Shown in pieces: positions 10,086-20,850 of a stretch of DNA of 62,935 nucleotides. Position numbers and translations under genes: made by a program. Every line of letters starts with the position of its first letter. The stretch's first letter is position 1. Source of the stretch: Zygnema cylindricum (lineage: Eukaryota; Streptophyta; Zygnematophyceae; Zygnematales; Zygnemataceae); NCBI GenBank assembly GCA_037447655.1, contig JBBHKE010001571.1:1-62935 (forward strand), given 5' to 3'. Below the pieces are notes generated by a model. That model worked only from the letters and a program-made list of their open reading frames with translations, did no database searches and was not told the origin of the DNA.

Positions 10086-11457
10086 TTGTTTCTGCTAGGA
10101 TATTCCCCAACAGCAAAACAACCATTGACTTCCATTTTCAGAAAAAGCTCAGACTTGTCAGGGTTGTCAGACAGATGTACCCCACTTAAAAAAATAAAAG
10201 TAGGGTTAGTTCCAAAAAGGAATTCTTGCAGAAAAACTTTTAAAGACTGTTGGAAAGTAAATTATGAGGGATATCGGCATTGACGAATGGACGCTCTTCC
10301 GGTTTCATTTCAGAATTACATCGGCTCGAACAGAAAGGCGTTACGGAAATTCCGAGGAGGCGTTGAATTAGGTTTGCCTTTTGTACACTTAACATAGTGT
10401 GTTTTGTGTTGTTAGTTGCAGAAATAGAACAGGTGTCACTGTTTGATTCAACCTCATTTATTTGCATCATAATTGTCACGCATTTCAGTGGAGTACAAAA
10501 GGAAAAGCAGAAAGGACAAAATATTGTCATCCTTTATCTCTAGCATTCAAACTTATCCGTTGGGATCATATTCGCTAGTTTTTTCAAAGACAAGCCAATC
10601 CCTCAGCATGAATATTTTAACAACTTGGCAGATTTTCAGAAAAGTAAATATCAAATTTTGATCAAAGTACGTTCAGATAATGGAAATGCAAATAGATGTG
10701 GGTTTAATGAAAAACACCAACACCAATTAGATTGGATTCTCTCTCGCTGTAGTATATGGTAGAACTAGAGCGACAATTCTTTTGACATACCAATCCTGAC
10801 CATTGTCCATACTATAACTGACAAAATCAAGGCAAGTTTTCCAATTCCCAACTTCAAAACCAATGGCGGGAGAGATTTGGTTTTTTCCCATGTGAATAGC
10901 CATTCCTACTGTATGTATTTTCTCTTTTAAAGGTAAACTTTTAGTCCAAAAAGACAAATGCGCACTGATAAGTCTAGATGATCATCCAGATGCATACCAC
11001 CTTTTAGGAACAGAAAATGGCCACTTTGGAGGTCGAAATTTTGGCTCATCTTGGATTGTCATTTAACAACTTCAGCAGAATCTTCAACTTCAGTCCTCGA
11101 GATGGATTGTAAAACCAACCGCTGCATTGAAAATACAAACTGCATCACATTTCTAGTTCATTTCAAGAAACATACGATCCTTTTGACAGTGATTTTCCAT
11201 TTTAGCTCAGCAATTTTTTTCCCAAAAAATACCTTTGATTTATTTTTTATTTGCTTTTTCCCTTTGTTGACATTTCTGGTTTATGTACATCTCATGACTA
11301 TACTACCCTTTCTTACTCGCGGAGATGGGAGCCACATATCTGGCACCACCTGTCAATTTTTTACTTTTGTCCTTACAATCCCTCACTCTTCAAAAGTCTA
11401 ACAAAACTACAAAAAAAAAAAGAGCTAAATCCACTTCCCCTTTCACTCGCTTATCTA

Positions 11458-12649
11458 TCAGCTACTTCCATTTCCTCCACTTCCTCCGCCTCTAAAGTGC
11501 CCCCCTCCGCGATTGTTTCCCTTGTTTTGATAACAACCGCGACCAGTGTGTCCCCATTTATGACAAACGTTACACTGTTTACTTTTATCTGGGCATTCAA
11601 AAGAGCCATGCCCAATCTTGTTACAATTGTAACAAGTCATCTGAGAGGTATCACGTTGATATGAGCCTCTCCCTGAGCCCTGCCCTGTGACTTGCCTCCT
11701 CGTCCACGATGTCCACCTCCTCTCCCCCTAGATCCCCTGAAGCTGTAAGCTCCTCCGTCATCCTCCTCTTGATAACTCTGATAGGATGACCCCTTGTTTT
11801 CCTCTTTCGGTGTTGCTTTCTCCTTCTCCGTACTCTTCAAGTGGTTGATAGCGTATGCCATTGTCGATTTATCTCGCCCCTTCATAACCTCATTTGCTAC
11901 CGCAAACTTGTTTGGAAGACTCCTCATGAAAACAATCAACCTCTTTTTTTTGTAGGGAAGTTATTGAGTGAGTTAAGTTGTTCTATGATAACATTAAACC
12001 TTTTGAATGCATCATCAATGGACTCATTCACCTTTATTCTAAACCCAATATACTCCTCAAAGAGATAATTTTCATTTGCCTCAAATCCTTTTTCAAACGC
12101 ATTTTGCAAAACAGTCCAACAATCATAAGCCCTATCATGAGTAATAAGATGTTCATGCATAGAACTAGCACAACTTTATATTAGTGCGTTGGAGGCTGCC
12201 ATATCTTTCTTGTCCCACTTCTTTGCTCCGACCGGATCCTCGGAAGGATCAGGTCGTTTTTCTTCCCCGATAACGATGTCCCCAAGTTTTTTCGATGTGA
12301 ATGCTCCTCGAATGAATCTCTTCCAAATTGCATAGTTAGAACCCGTTAAGACAATGGTCTTATTAAACACTTTAAGATCATCATCGTCGCTCTCCTCCTC
12401 TTCCTCATACAGTTTAGATTTCCCCTTTTTGTTTGTTATTTTCTTTGAATTGCGAGAGTCTCCACTTACACCTCCATTTCCATCATCTTCTTGTGTTTTG
12501 AGAAACTCTTGAAAGCATTCAAACGTTCCTTCGTCCATCTTCACATTTTTCTCCACCCACTCGTCATACTTATCATATTGTGTCCTTGTAACTCCTCATC
12601 CACTAACTCCCCCACTAGCTTCGGCCGTGGATTTCCCTTTCTCCGCCAT
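11458..12649 (-). pseudogene. Ty1/copia Gag, decayed, with two zinc knuckles
   Basis: Reading on the minus strand from ATG at 12649, the protein begins MAEKGKSTAEASGG. It then shows an acidic linker, the copia Gag block (LTGSNYAIWKRFIRGAF), a capsid-like block (FRIKVNESIDDAFKRFN), a Gly/Arg-rich region, and two CCHC knuckles (CYNCNKIGHGSFEC and CNVCHKWGHTGRGC) near 11,550-11,640. The frame is broken by an in-frame TGA at codon 18, a TAA near 12176, a shift at the A-run near 11,950 and another near 11,640. No protease or pol follows; homology stops at about 11,400 near an A-rich run. It lies just downstream of a matching LTR and primer site, so it is the 5' part of a truncated element. Confidence 0.8.
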
Positions 12650-12673
12650 ACCGGCAAGTGTTACCAGTAACCC

Positions 12674-12685
12674 GCTCCGACACCA
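12674..12685 (-). promoter_or_regulatory. Primer-binding site, tRNA iMet 3'-end type
   Basis: On the minus strand TGGTGTCGGAGC lies two bases after the LTR end. It matches 10 of 12 bases of TGGTATCAGAGC, the usual plant copia site complementary to the 3' end of initiator tRNA-Met. It differs from the half-tRNA sites of the other copia families here. Confidence 0.6.
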
Positions 12686-12687
12686 CA

Positions 12688-13255
12688 TGAAAGATTACAA
12701 ACCAAATAAAATACACACACAACAATGGTGTTCCTCCAAAAACATTCAATATATTAAGCACAATGCAAATACAACTCCTTTTCTTCCTTCTTTTACTTCT
12801 AACCTTTCTACGCCTCCTTAACAAGCTACACCTCCAAACAGATAGATAACCACTAATTCCCAACAAGTATATATATGTACACAACTAAAACGCATAAAAG
12901 TCAACGCGCCGAAACATACGACCGAAAAACTGCGAACCGGTTAGAACAACACGGTAAGACTAGAAAAGGTCAACGTGAACCAACTTGAACTACGCAGTAC
13001 GACTAGACTTTACGTGAACCAAAACGAACAAATAATTTCCACGTCACTTGTACGGTACAACCAGAAGTTACGTGAAACGAAACGAACAAACATTTTCTAC
13101 ATCACTTCAAATATCTAGCGACAAAACTACTTCGTCGCTAACTTCTACGTCACTTCAAATATCTAGCGACGAGACTACTTTCGTCGCTAGTCATCGCTTC
13201 TTTAGCTACGAGAGAACCTCGTCGCTAAGTAAGTGCTCAGTACAATATCCTAACA
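12688..13255 (-). mobile_element. Copia 5' LTR (568 bp)
   Basis: The minus strand begins TGTTAGGATATTG at 13255 and ends CTTTCA at 12688, next to the primer-binding site and gag. Inside is a roughly 55-bp direct duplication (about 13,100-13,200) whose units share ATATCTAGCGAC and a CGTCGCTA motif. No second LTR of this element is present. Confidence 0.6.
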
Positions 13256-13299
13256 GTCCCTTTACGAAAACCGTGAAAAAACACACGTTTTGTAACCGA

Positions 13300-16230
13300 A
13301 AATTTAGTCCATTTCCGGACCATTTTTGTTAGGGAATTCATAAAAATGTAACTCTCCCGTCCCTTCTCCGTTTTCTGCCCTCTTTATATCGTTGGATATA
13401 TAATGATGTGAGGAATAACCAAAAAATGTAACAGTATACAGGTACCGTAGAGAATACGACGGGAAATGTCGACGAGGAATCGCTGTTTTAGTCCATTTCC
13501 GGACCATTTTTGGGAGGGAGGTCAGAAAATTGTATCTCTCCTTTCCTTTCTCCGTTTGCTACGTTCTTTGTATCGGTCAATAGTAAATAATGTGAGGATT
13601 ACCCTAAAAATATAATAGTGTACAGGTTCCATAGAAAAAACGACGGCAAATGTCGACGTGGAATCGGTGTTTTGGTCCATTTCGGGACCATTTTTGGAAG
13701 CTAATTGAAACAAATATATCTCTCAAGTTCCTTTTCCGTTCGCTGCCGTCTTTCGATCGTTGGATAGGTAATAATGTGTGGTTTAGGGAAAAAACGTATT
13801 ACTGGCCGGGTCGCTTACAAAAGACCGCGGAAAAAGTTGGTCAGGCATCGTTGTTTTCGGTCTTTTTCCCTACCAATTTTGGAGAGAGTTCGGAAAATTA
13901 TAACTCTCCCGTCCCTTCTTATTTTATTTTCATTTCAAGTAAAATTGTCTTTTCTTGTTCTAATTTGACTAGCATAACGGGCAGAGACAAAAGACTTAGG
14001 CTCGAACCCCGAGGTTACCTCACCTTACACCCCACGCCGTCCTCGAAATTAAAAGTAAAATTGCCTTTTCTTGTTCAAATTTGACTAGCATAACCCGCGG
14101 AGGCGTAGATAGAGCCCTTTTCTAATAACCGGTGTTTCGGTCCATTTTCGAACGATTTTTAGGGGCGGAGTTGGATGGATGCGTGTGTGTCCTCCCTCCC
14201 CCGTCGGCCGCCGTCCTTGTACCGTTGTAAAATCCGAGTAAACTAGTGTATTCTTGTTCAAATTTGACTAGCATAACCCACGGAGGCGGAGGAAACCCTT
14301 AAAACCCCTAAAACACCCTAAAAAACCCGTGCATTTTTGTATGCGGGCAAATTGTTTCGGAGTTCCTTGTTCAAATTTGACTAGCATAACCCCCGGAGGC
14401 AGATTTTTTTTTTTTTGCAGTGTTTTGGTCCGTTTATGTACCATTTTTACAAAAACCAGCAAACATTGTAATATTTTTTGTATACCCTTCAACACGTTAA
14501 TCACCCGCTTGTGTTCTTGTTCAAATTGACTAGCATAACCCACGGAGGCGGAGGTAGACTCCTTGTCAAATATCGTGTGTGTTTTGGTCCGTTTACAAAC
14601 CATTTTTAACCCTAAACATCGCAACAATTGTCATAATTTCCGAATACTACCGAACACGTTTAGTACCCGCTTCTATTCTTGTTCAAATTTGACTAGCATA
14701 ATCCACGGAGGCACAGGTAGTGTCTTTTTTCCAGTTCTTGCGGATTTTTAGGCGCGGGGTTAAACATTGCGCTTGCGTCTAACCCATGGAGGCAGCGGAA
14801 TTAACCCACAAATAACCACAAACATCGTAAAATATTCCGTGTAGCGCTAAAAAAGCTCAAGTACCCTAGTGTATCGTTGTTCAAATTTGACTAGCATAAC
14901 CACTGGAGTCGGAGGTAGTGTCCATGTTTTGTAACTGGTGTTTTGACCCGTTTTCGCAACATTTTTAGGGGCGGAGTTAGAAAATTGCGCATCCGTCGTC
15001 CGTCGTCCTATCAACGCCTCGGCTTTGAAAACCCCTAAGTAAACTAGTTCATCCTTGTTAAAAATTGACTAGCATAAGCACTAGAGTCGTAAGACTTAGC
15101 CTACGGCTGGCGGTTTTTTTTTTTTTTTCTAACCGGTATTTCGGCCCATTTACGTACCTTTTTTCAAATATATTGTATCTCTCAAGTCTTCTTCTCCACG
15201 GTCTTTGTTCGTTGATAGGTAATAGCCCAAATACTGACAAAATACAACATATCATACAAACCAGCCTAAATTGATGTTTAACCGGCTACTTTGGTAATTT
15301 TCACGCCATTTTTTAGTTTTTTTCGATCGACCATCGCTTTCTCGTCCCTCCCCCGTTCGCCATTGTAAAGGCTAAGTTAAATGCTGTATCCTTTTTCAAA
15401 TTTGACTGGCATAACGGGCGGATTCAAAAGACTTAGCCCACAACCGGAGATAATCTGTTATTTTTCTAACCGAAAATTTGACCCATTTACGGATCTTTTT
15501 CCAAATATTGTATCTCTCAAATCCCTTCTCCGTTTGGCACGTTCTTTAGTTCGTTGGATAGATAATTAGCATTACATAACGATAAAAATATAACACCGCC
15601 CAATAATCATACAAAAACCCACATAAAACCACCACGATATGTAACTCGCCACTTTGGTGATTTTTTAGGCCATTTTTTAGTTTTTAATTCACCGACTTCT
15701 TCTCTCTCTCTCTCTCTCTCGTCCCTCCCCCGTTGGGCGCCGAAAACTTCAAGTTAAATAGTGTATGCTTGTTCAAATTTCACTAACATAACCACTGTAG
15801 TCGTAAGACTTAGCCTACGACTGGAGGTACAATCATTTTTTTCCGTCCGGTTTTTTGGCCGATTAAAGGACTTTTTTGAATACTTTTAGCTCTCCGAACC
15901 TTTCTCCCTTTGCTGCCATTTTTAGTTCGTTATATAGGTAAAACAAATATATCACCGCCAAAGGTTCATACAAAAACCCACAACTACAGTCGATGTTTAA
16001 CCGGCTACTTTGACAATTTTTTAGGCGAATTTATGGTTTTTAATTCACCAACTCCTACTCTCTCTCGTCCCTCCCCCCTTTTTCCTTAAAATCGTTAAGT
16101 TAAATAGTGTATATTTTTTCGAATTTGACTGGCATAACCATTGGATTCAAAAGACTTAGCCTACGATCGGAGGTAGAGCATTTTTCCTAACCGGTATTTT
16201 GGCCTATTTAAAGACCTACCTACCTTGAGG
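13300..16230. repeat. 3-kb degenerate satellite with two conserved boxes
   Basis: About a dozen diverged units, 115-390 bp apart, lie in the same orientation. Box 1 is GGTCCATTTCCGGACCATTT-like (copies near 13303, 13491, 13673, 14138, 14426, 14583, 14942, 15141, 15478, 15855). Box 2 is TTGTTCAAATTTGACTAGCA-like (copies near 13952, 14069, 14252, 14368, 14514, 14678, 14874, 15053, 15388, 15768, 16112). A third shared stretch resembles CCCTTCTCCGTTTGCTGCC. The first three units are regular at about 185 bp. Both boxes are nearly palindromic. The stretch has no credible gene. Confidence 0.75.
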
Positions 16231-16333
16231 ACCTACGCCTTACCTATTTAAGGACCTACCCTTTGGCCCAAACTTAAGTACTACCGCATCTTATTACCCG
16301 CATCATATTATATATTACAAATTACAAAGAGTT

Positions 16334-16403
16334 GACGACACCCACAATCGAACTGGGGAGCGAGAATTCTAGATTCTCGGCCTTACCACTCGGCCATATC
16401 GTC
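16334..16403 (-). tRNA. tRNA-like cloverleaf, possible tRNA
   Basis: The 70-base minus-strand sequence folds well: acceptor GACGATA with TGTCGTC (7 of 7, one wobble), a three-pair D stem (GCC/GGC), anticodon stem GAGAA/TTCTC (5 of 5), and T stem CCCAG/GTGGG (4 of 5) around TTCGATT. The loop TCTAGAA would give anticodon TAG, but position 33 is C, which is unusual. The D-arm text TGGCCGAGTGGTAAGGC resembles plant tRNAs. It could be functional or a recent pseudogene. Confidence 0.5.
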
Positions 16404-16499
16404 CGGTGTTTATATGATTAGGTTCGTTACATACAAAGCATAGCCCACAACAACACAACCAACCAGCTTAAATAAAACGGCAAATGCGTCATTCAATAA

Positions 16500-17159
16500 A
16501 CACTAATCCCTCCACTTCCCCCCCCGACACCCCGAGTTATCCTTTTTCACTTACACACCCACCCTCCACCCCTAAAAAGCTTCCTCTAAGCCTACTCCAA
16601 GATTCCCCTACGCGCTTTCTTCATCTTCTACCTCGTCCATTTCTATTCCTCGTCTTCTACCGTCTTCCTTTCCAACTTCTCCATCGCTCTCAACAACCAC
16701 ACGTCGTTTATGGTACTTCGGCGCTCTTTCCGCTTCTTCGCCTTGGAGCACATCCTCTATGTCTTGGAATTGCGAACCAGCCACGTCAATTGCTCGCTTT
16801 CCTTTACCTTTTATTACTTTCCCCCTACGAACCCTCTTTCTCTTTACCGGACTTTCATTAGTTTCTCCACTTTCCTCTCCGATTTCTTTTTCAAGCGTCC
16901 CTTCTATTCCACCTCCCTCTTTTTCTGCACCTTCCTCTTATACTTCTTTTTCGTCGACCTCATCCTCGTCATCGTCCTCGTTCTCGCTAGAGGACCCATC
17001 TTCCACAGTGTCATCGTTTATAAAGTCGCTCATGTCGTCTTCCTCTTCGTCGTCCTCGACCTCGGAAGCAGACCCGTCCACACCAGCTTCTTTGTCTATA
17101 AACTTTGATCTTTTTCGTTTGCGAGGGGCTTTTTTACTTTTCGGAGGTTATGGCTTTTT
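16500..17159 (-). pseudogene. Acidic C-terminal tail of the unknown decayed gene
   Basis: Translation continues in the same minus-strand frame past the stop at 17160 and a second stop nearby. It gives a basic patch (RKRKRSKFIDKEAGVD), then long Asp/Glu/Ser runs with MSDFINDDTVED, ending at further stops. Basic-then-acidic tails with an FID motif occur on many transposon and nuclear proteins, so this does not identify the family. The plus-strand Ser/Pro-rich frames here are its mirror image. Confidence 0.4.
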
Positions 17160-18083
17160 CTAAGGTTGTGCCTTATTTAGACGTAACGGCGTGGTGTTAG
17201 AAGGTGCCTCCGCGGTTTTCGTAGGTCCACCTGCAGTTTGCGAGGGTATCTCTGGGGCTCTTGAAGGTACATCCACGTTTTCCGGAGGGCCACCTGTACT
17301 TTGCGAAGGTACATCTGCGGTTACCGGGGTTACGCCCGCGGTTTGCAAAGGTGTGTCCGCGTTTTGGGAAGGTTCACCCGATTTTTGCGAAGGTGTATCC
17401 TCCGTTTTCGTAGGTACATCCGCATTTTGCGAAGGTGTCCCCGTATTCTCCGGATGTATCGTTGTTCTTCGCTGACGCCTAGATCGGCGCCATTTCGGAA
17501 CGAAAGCTTCCTCGTTCAAGTGTCGATGCTCGTACTTATACACCCACGGTCTTTGCATCCCCGAATACAAATGGATATTGTACATCCCCTCTAATTCCAT
17601 TGCAAAAAAGAGTAACTCTCGACTCAACTCGTGCTCCTTTTCCGAAGCAAAGTCCACTGCGTTTTTAATAGCTCCCTCTTGAACATCGAAGAGCCCTGGA
17701 TCCAAACAGTTGTAGGGATCGACGTAACAAAACGCATTTTTATCACCTTCGAATCCTTCCACCAACAACGTAACGTATTCGAGAGAGCCCCCTTTAGACC
17801 CAACCCACACTACATTTGCCACCAATCTATCGTAATGGTCGTCGTACAGTGGACCGATCCGTATGATACCTTCCTTCGACCCTGCAAACTTCTCCAAACC
17901 GGCTCTCAACACACTCATAGCACCATCCCACAACTTCTCATCTTGTCCCCTCTTAATCCCGTCGACACTAGCAATACACACTTCGATGATTTCCCCTATC
18001 CACTCCTCCGATACTTCCTCGTGCATTTCATCGCAGTTAATAGCGGTAGGTCGACAACATCTCGGCTTACGCGCGATAGTCAC
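17160..18083 (-). CDS. Unknown protein, 307 codons, part of a decayed gene
   Basis: I do not recognise this protein. It starts MTIARKPRCC, has a compact region with YDDHYDRLVANVVWVG, YVDPYNCLDPGLFD and LSRELLFFAMELEG (about residues 80-190), then RRSRRQRR. It ends in about ten imperfect 10-11-residue repeats of the type PSQNADVPTKTEDTP. Upstream codons read as protein past 18,083 with stops (for example EVTYKIEWSVESKRYG near 18,270). Downstream the same frame continues after two stops into the acidic tail. It is best viewed as the largest surviving piece of a pseudogene, perhaps from a DNA transposon. No membrane segment or signal peptide is evident. Confidence 0.4.
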   Translation of the reverse strand: MTIARKPRCCRPTAINCDEMHEEVSEEWIGEIIEVCIASVDGIKRGQDEKLWDGAMSVLRAGLEKFAGSKEGIIRIGPLYDDHYDRLVANVVWVGSKGGSLEYVTLLVEGFEGDKNAFCYVDPYNCLDPGLFDVQEGAIKNAVDFASEKEHELSRELLFFAMELEGMYNIHLYSGMQRPWVYKYEHRHLNEEAFVPKWRRSRRQRRTTIHPENTGTPSQNADVPTKTEDTPSQKSGEPSQNADTPLQTAGVTPVTADVPSQSTGGPPENVDVPSRAPEIPSQTAGGPTKTAEAPSNTTPLRLNKAQP

Positions 18084-18544
18084 TTTAAAGCCGTCTAAAT
18101 CGTTCCACCCTCACCCCTAGTCCACAAACACCACAAAGGAACCTCTTTAAACCGACAAGGAATTGCGAGAATAGGCGGCATCAGGTACAGTGGTTCAATC
18201 CTTTCGCAAAGTACACAGGAGAGATGCAGGCGTCTCTAAATAATCACCCATAGCGTTTTGATTCAACTGACCATTCAATCTTGTAGGTCACTTCGTATCT
18301 CGCCTTCGTGGTATGACTCTCATGATGCCTGGCCGTACAGGGTTCTTGATAAGCGGCAAGCCCGGGGTTAAAGACGCTTTGAGTATCTCAATAGCGAACA
18401 TGCCTAAAATATGCTACGTCGTCAACCCGAAGACTTCAAAAAATCTTTGCGTCGAGTCCATGTTCTTAAGCCAACTATGGGAGGAACCCTACTTTCTTCA
18501 CTTCCCCGTAGTGTGAGATAACTTGATGTTATTCGACTTTCACG

Positions 18545-19060
18545 TGCTCTCAAAACATCTGCTCTACACGCCATAAGAGTTTCCCGCCTTCATAGGCCGA
18601 ATGCTCTTTCACCACCTCATTCCAATCTTTTGGACTCCTCACGTCGCTTCCCCTTGACGGGTCGTTCGATCCAACCAACCAACTGTTCAAATTTTGAACG
18701 TGGCCCTTTACATCGTCGAACCCTTCAAGCTCGACATAGTTGAAAATACCAGTCGTTTCTCTAATAACGAAAGTGTGCGCCTTCCTTATAAAGAACTTGT
18801 TGATAATAACCTCCGGGTCTATCGTGTCCGGCCCTCCCCCTTGCCGAAGTACTCTAGGAGGGGCAGGCCTTCTACTTGGATCGTCGGTAGATTTTCGAGT
18901 TCTTCGCGTTGATGTTTGACTACCAAGTACACGGTCCCTTTCAAGATTAGTTGCGGGAGCATCGGTTGACCTTTGGCTAGCGCTATTCTCGGTGCTTTGG
19001 CGCGGCGCATTATTGTTCTCCTTTGCAAGAGGGGTACCACAACCGTTTACTTTAGATTTT
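18545..19060 (-). pseudogene. Unknown decayed reading frame
   Basis: The minus-strand frame reads from about KSKVNGCGTPLAKENN through a Ser/Thr/Arg-rich stretch. A more structured part follows (PEVIINKFFIRKAHTFVIRE, then FNYVELEGFDDVKGHVQNLN), and the frame ends at a stop near 18,550. No ATG begins it. It is in a different frame from the piece upstream, so a frameshift or lost intron separates them. I do not recognise the family. Confidence 0.35.
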
Positions 19061-19427
19061 CAATTCTCCTCTGTTTTACGTACGGAGTCCTCTTCCCGTG
19101 AATTTCGGTCAATGCTGGGTGCTTGAGTTCGTACTGTCGTAGGAACACACTCTCCGCAGGTTCTTTTTCGCAACGATCTTCTTCCTCTTCGTCTTCTCTT
19201 CTTTGGCCTTTGTCGCCACCCGATTCTCCCTCAACTCTACCTCTGCTATGCACTGTCAAAGTCTCTCTCAATTTCTTCACGGTCACGTCAAATAAAGTGG
19301 TTGGCAAATCCTCGATCTTTATATTAACATCGGCATCGTTTACTATTTCCTGGAAGAACAAAAATGTCGTTTCTTCGATTGTGTTACAATTTTCTGTTGT
19401 AATCGATTGGCTACTGGCAGTATACAT
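19047..19427 (-). pseudogene. Unknown N-terminal piece with acidic linker
   Basis: The likely start is ATG at 19427 (MYTASSQSITTENC), giving about 126 codons. Residues 20-60 look like a folded helix-rich segment (FLFFQEIVNDADVNIKIEDL). A charged linker rich in Glu/Arg and a tail HPALTEIHGKRTPYVKQRR follow. A longer frame reaching 19562 runs through the pyrimidine-rich tract and is unlikely to be translated. This may be the first exon or N-terminus of the decayed gene that continues to 16.5 kb. Function unknown. Confidence 0.35.
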
Positions 19428-19439
19428 TCTCCTGAAATT

Positions 19440-19548
19440 GCAGAGGGGGGGAGGTGGAGAGGAGAGAGAGAGTGGTGGAGTGAGGGGGAGTGAGAGGGAG
19501 GAGGAGAGGAAAGGGAGAGGGGAGTGGGGAGGGGGAGGGAAAGAGTAC
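19440..19548 (+). repeat. Polypurine (GA-rich) tract
   Basis: About 105 bp are almost all G and A on the plus strand, with many GGGGG runs. It lies immediately upstream of the first ATG of the minus-strand gene, so in gene orientation it is a CT tract in the promoter or leader. It could form triplex or quadruplex DNA. Confidence 0.85.
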
Positions 19549-19784
19549 CATGAAGATGGCAATCACATATCTCACTCACTTATTACGCTTAGTCTTGGTA
19601 TTGTAACCTACACAAATCTTTTATCTAAAACCTATATTTCTACTTTCAAATGTTATTTTCCTATTTCTGTAACAAATCAGCTATCCGGCAAACTTTGACA
19701 CTCACTACTTTAACGCTTGATCAACGTTACTACACCTGCACACGCAAACACAAAAATGGTTATAGTCGATGAACAAATACAAGG

Positions 19785-20012
19785 CGAAATTGAAATGAAA
19801 AGCAGCACAAGGAAAATTCGAAAGGAAAAGCAAAACAAAACAAAATTGAAACGAGAAGCAACACAAGGTAATATTGCAACGAAAAGCAACACAAGGCAAG
19901 ATTGAAAAGAAAAGCAACATAAGGCAAGATTGAAAAGAAAAGCAACACAAGGTAAGATTGAAAAGAAAAGCAACACAAGGCAAGATTGAAAAGAAAAGCA
20001 GCAAAAAGTAAA
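19785..20012. repeat. 28-bp tandem repeat, about 7-8 copies
   Basis: The unit is AAGCAACACAAGGCAAGATT followed by GAAAAGAA. The last five copies are nearly identical and earlier ones are diverged. Minus-strand frames through it give Cys/Phe-rich peptides that repeat with the DNA unit, so I do not call them genes. Confidence 0.85.
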
Positions 20013-20179
20013 CCGAAATGCAATTTTATTTATTTATGGATAATATATATCCTTGCCTTTCGGGTCTATCTAGAGATTCGAACTCCACGTCCGACATCAA
20101 CATGTAACATGTGATGGAATGGGCCCAGCCATAGACTACATCAACAGTTACTCCCTCCGTTTTCGACTAATTCCTTCAC

Positions 20180-20850
20180 CTTCCCCACACGATCCTTTAT
20201 TAAACTAAGAGCCAAAGTTGAACAAGCTTTTGTGAGGGGGATTTGAGGACTTAGCCATTATTCCACTGCCAATTTACTCGGCCGTAAAAACGCTAAGTCC
20301 TTTAGCTTCCCCTCATGATCCTTGTTCAATTATGTGCCAAAGTTGAACAAGCTTTTGTGAAGGGGATTTGAGGACTTAGCCATTATTCCACGGCCGATTC
20401 ACTCAGCCATGAAAATGCTAAGTCCTTGAGCTTCCCCTCACGATCCTTGTTCAATTATGGGCCGAAGTTGAACAAGCTTTTGTGAGGGGGATTTGAGGAC
20501 TTAGCCATTATTCCGCGGCTGATTTACTCGGCCGTTTTTTTTGCTAAGTCCTTAAGCTTCCCCTCACGATCCTTGTTCAATTATAGGCCAAAGTTGAACA
20601 AGCTTTTGTGAGGGGGATTTGAGGACTTAGCCATTATTCCACGGCCGGTTCACTCGGCCGTTTTTCGCGCTAAGTACTTGAGCTTCCCCTCACGATCCTT
20701 GTTCAATTATGGGCCAAAGTTGAATAAGCTTTTGTGAGAGGGATTTGAGGACTTAGCCATTATTTTGCGGCTGATTGACTCGGCTGTGTTTCGCACTAAG
20801 TCCTCGAGTTTTCGCACACAATCCTTGTTCAATTTCTCCCAAAGTTGAAC
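20180..20850. repeat. Foldback tandem array, about 123-bp units
   Basis: Six units start near 20190, 20318, 20441, 20566, 20694 and 20820. Each unit is an imperfect hairpin: an arm of about 38 bases beginning TTGAACAAGCTTTTGTGAGG and ending GGACTTAGC is matched in reverse by GCTAAGTCCTTGAGCTTCCC with CTTGTTCAA. The loop holds two GGCCG-type motifs. Three more copies lie at 21,680-21,990. Confidence 0.8.

Noticed and set aside
10727-10957. Minus-strand 76-codon frame (FWTKSLPLKEKIHTVGMAIH)
   Set aside because: Reads plausibly but has no recognisable domain, neighbours or splice sites, so I do not call it a gene.
16484-17163. Plus-strand Ser/Pro/Phe-rich open frames
   Set aside because: They mirror the acidic Glu/Asp-rich minus-strand reading, which fits the adjacent minus-strand frame.
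17191-17594. Plus-strand frames with Val/Gly/Cys repeats
   Set aside because: Antisense of the PSQNADVP-type repeats in the minus-strand gene.
19705-20023. Minus-strand Cys/Phe-rich frames resembling membrane proteins
   Set aside because: Three overlapping frames repeat with the 28-bp DNA unit, so they come from the tandem repeat.
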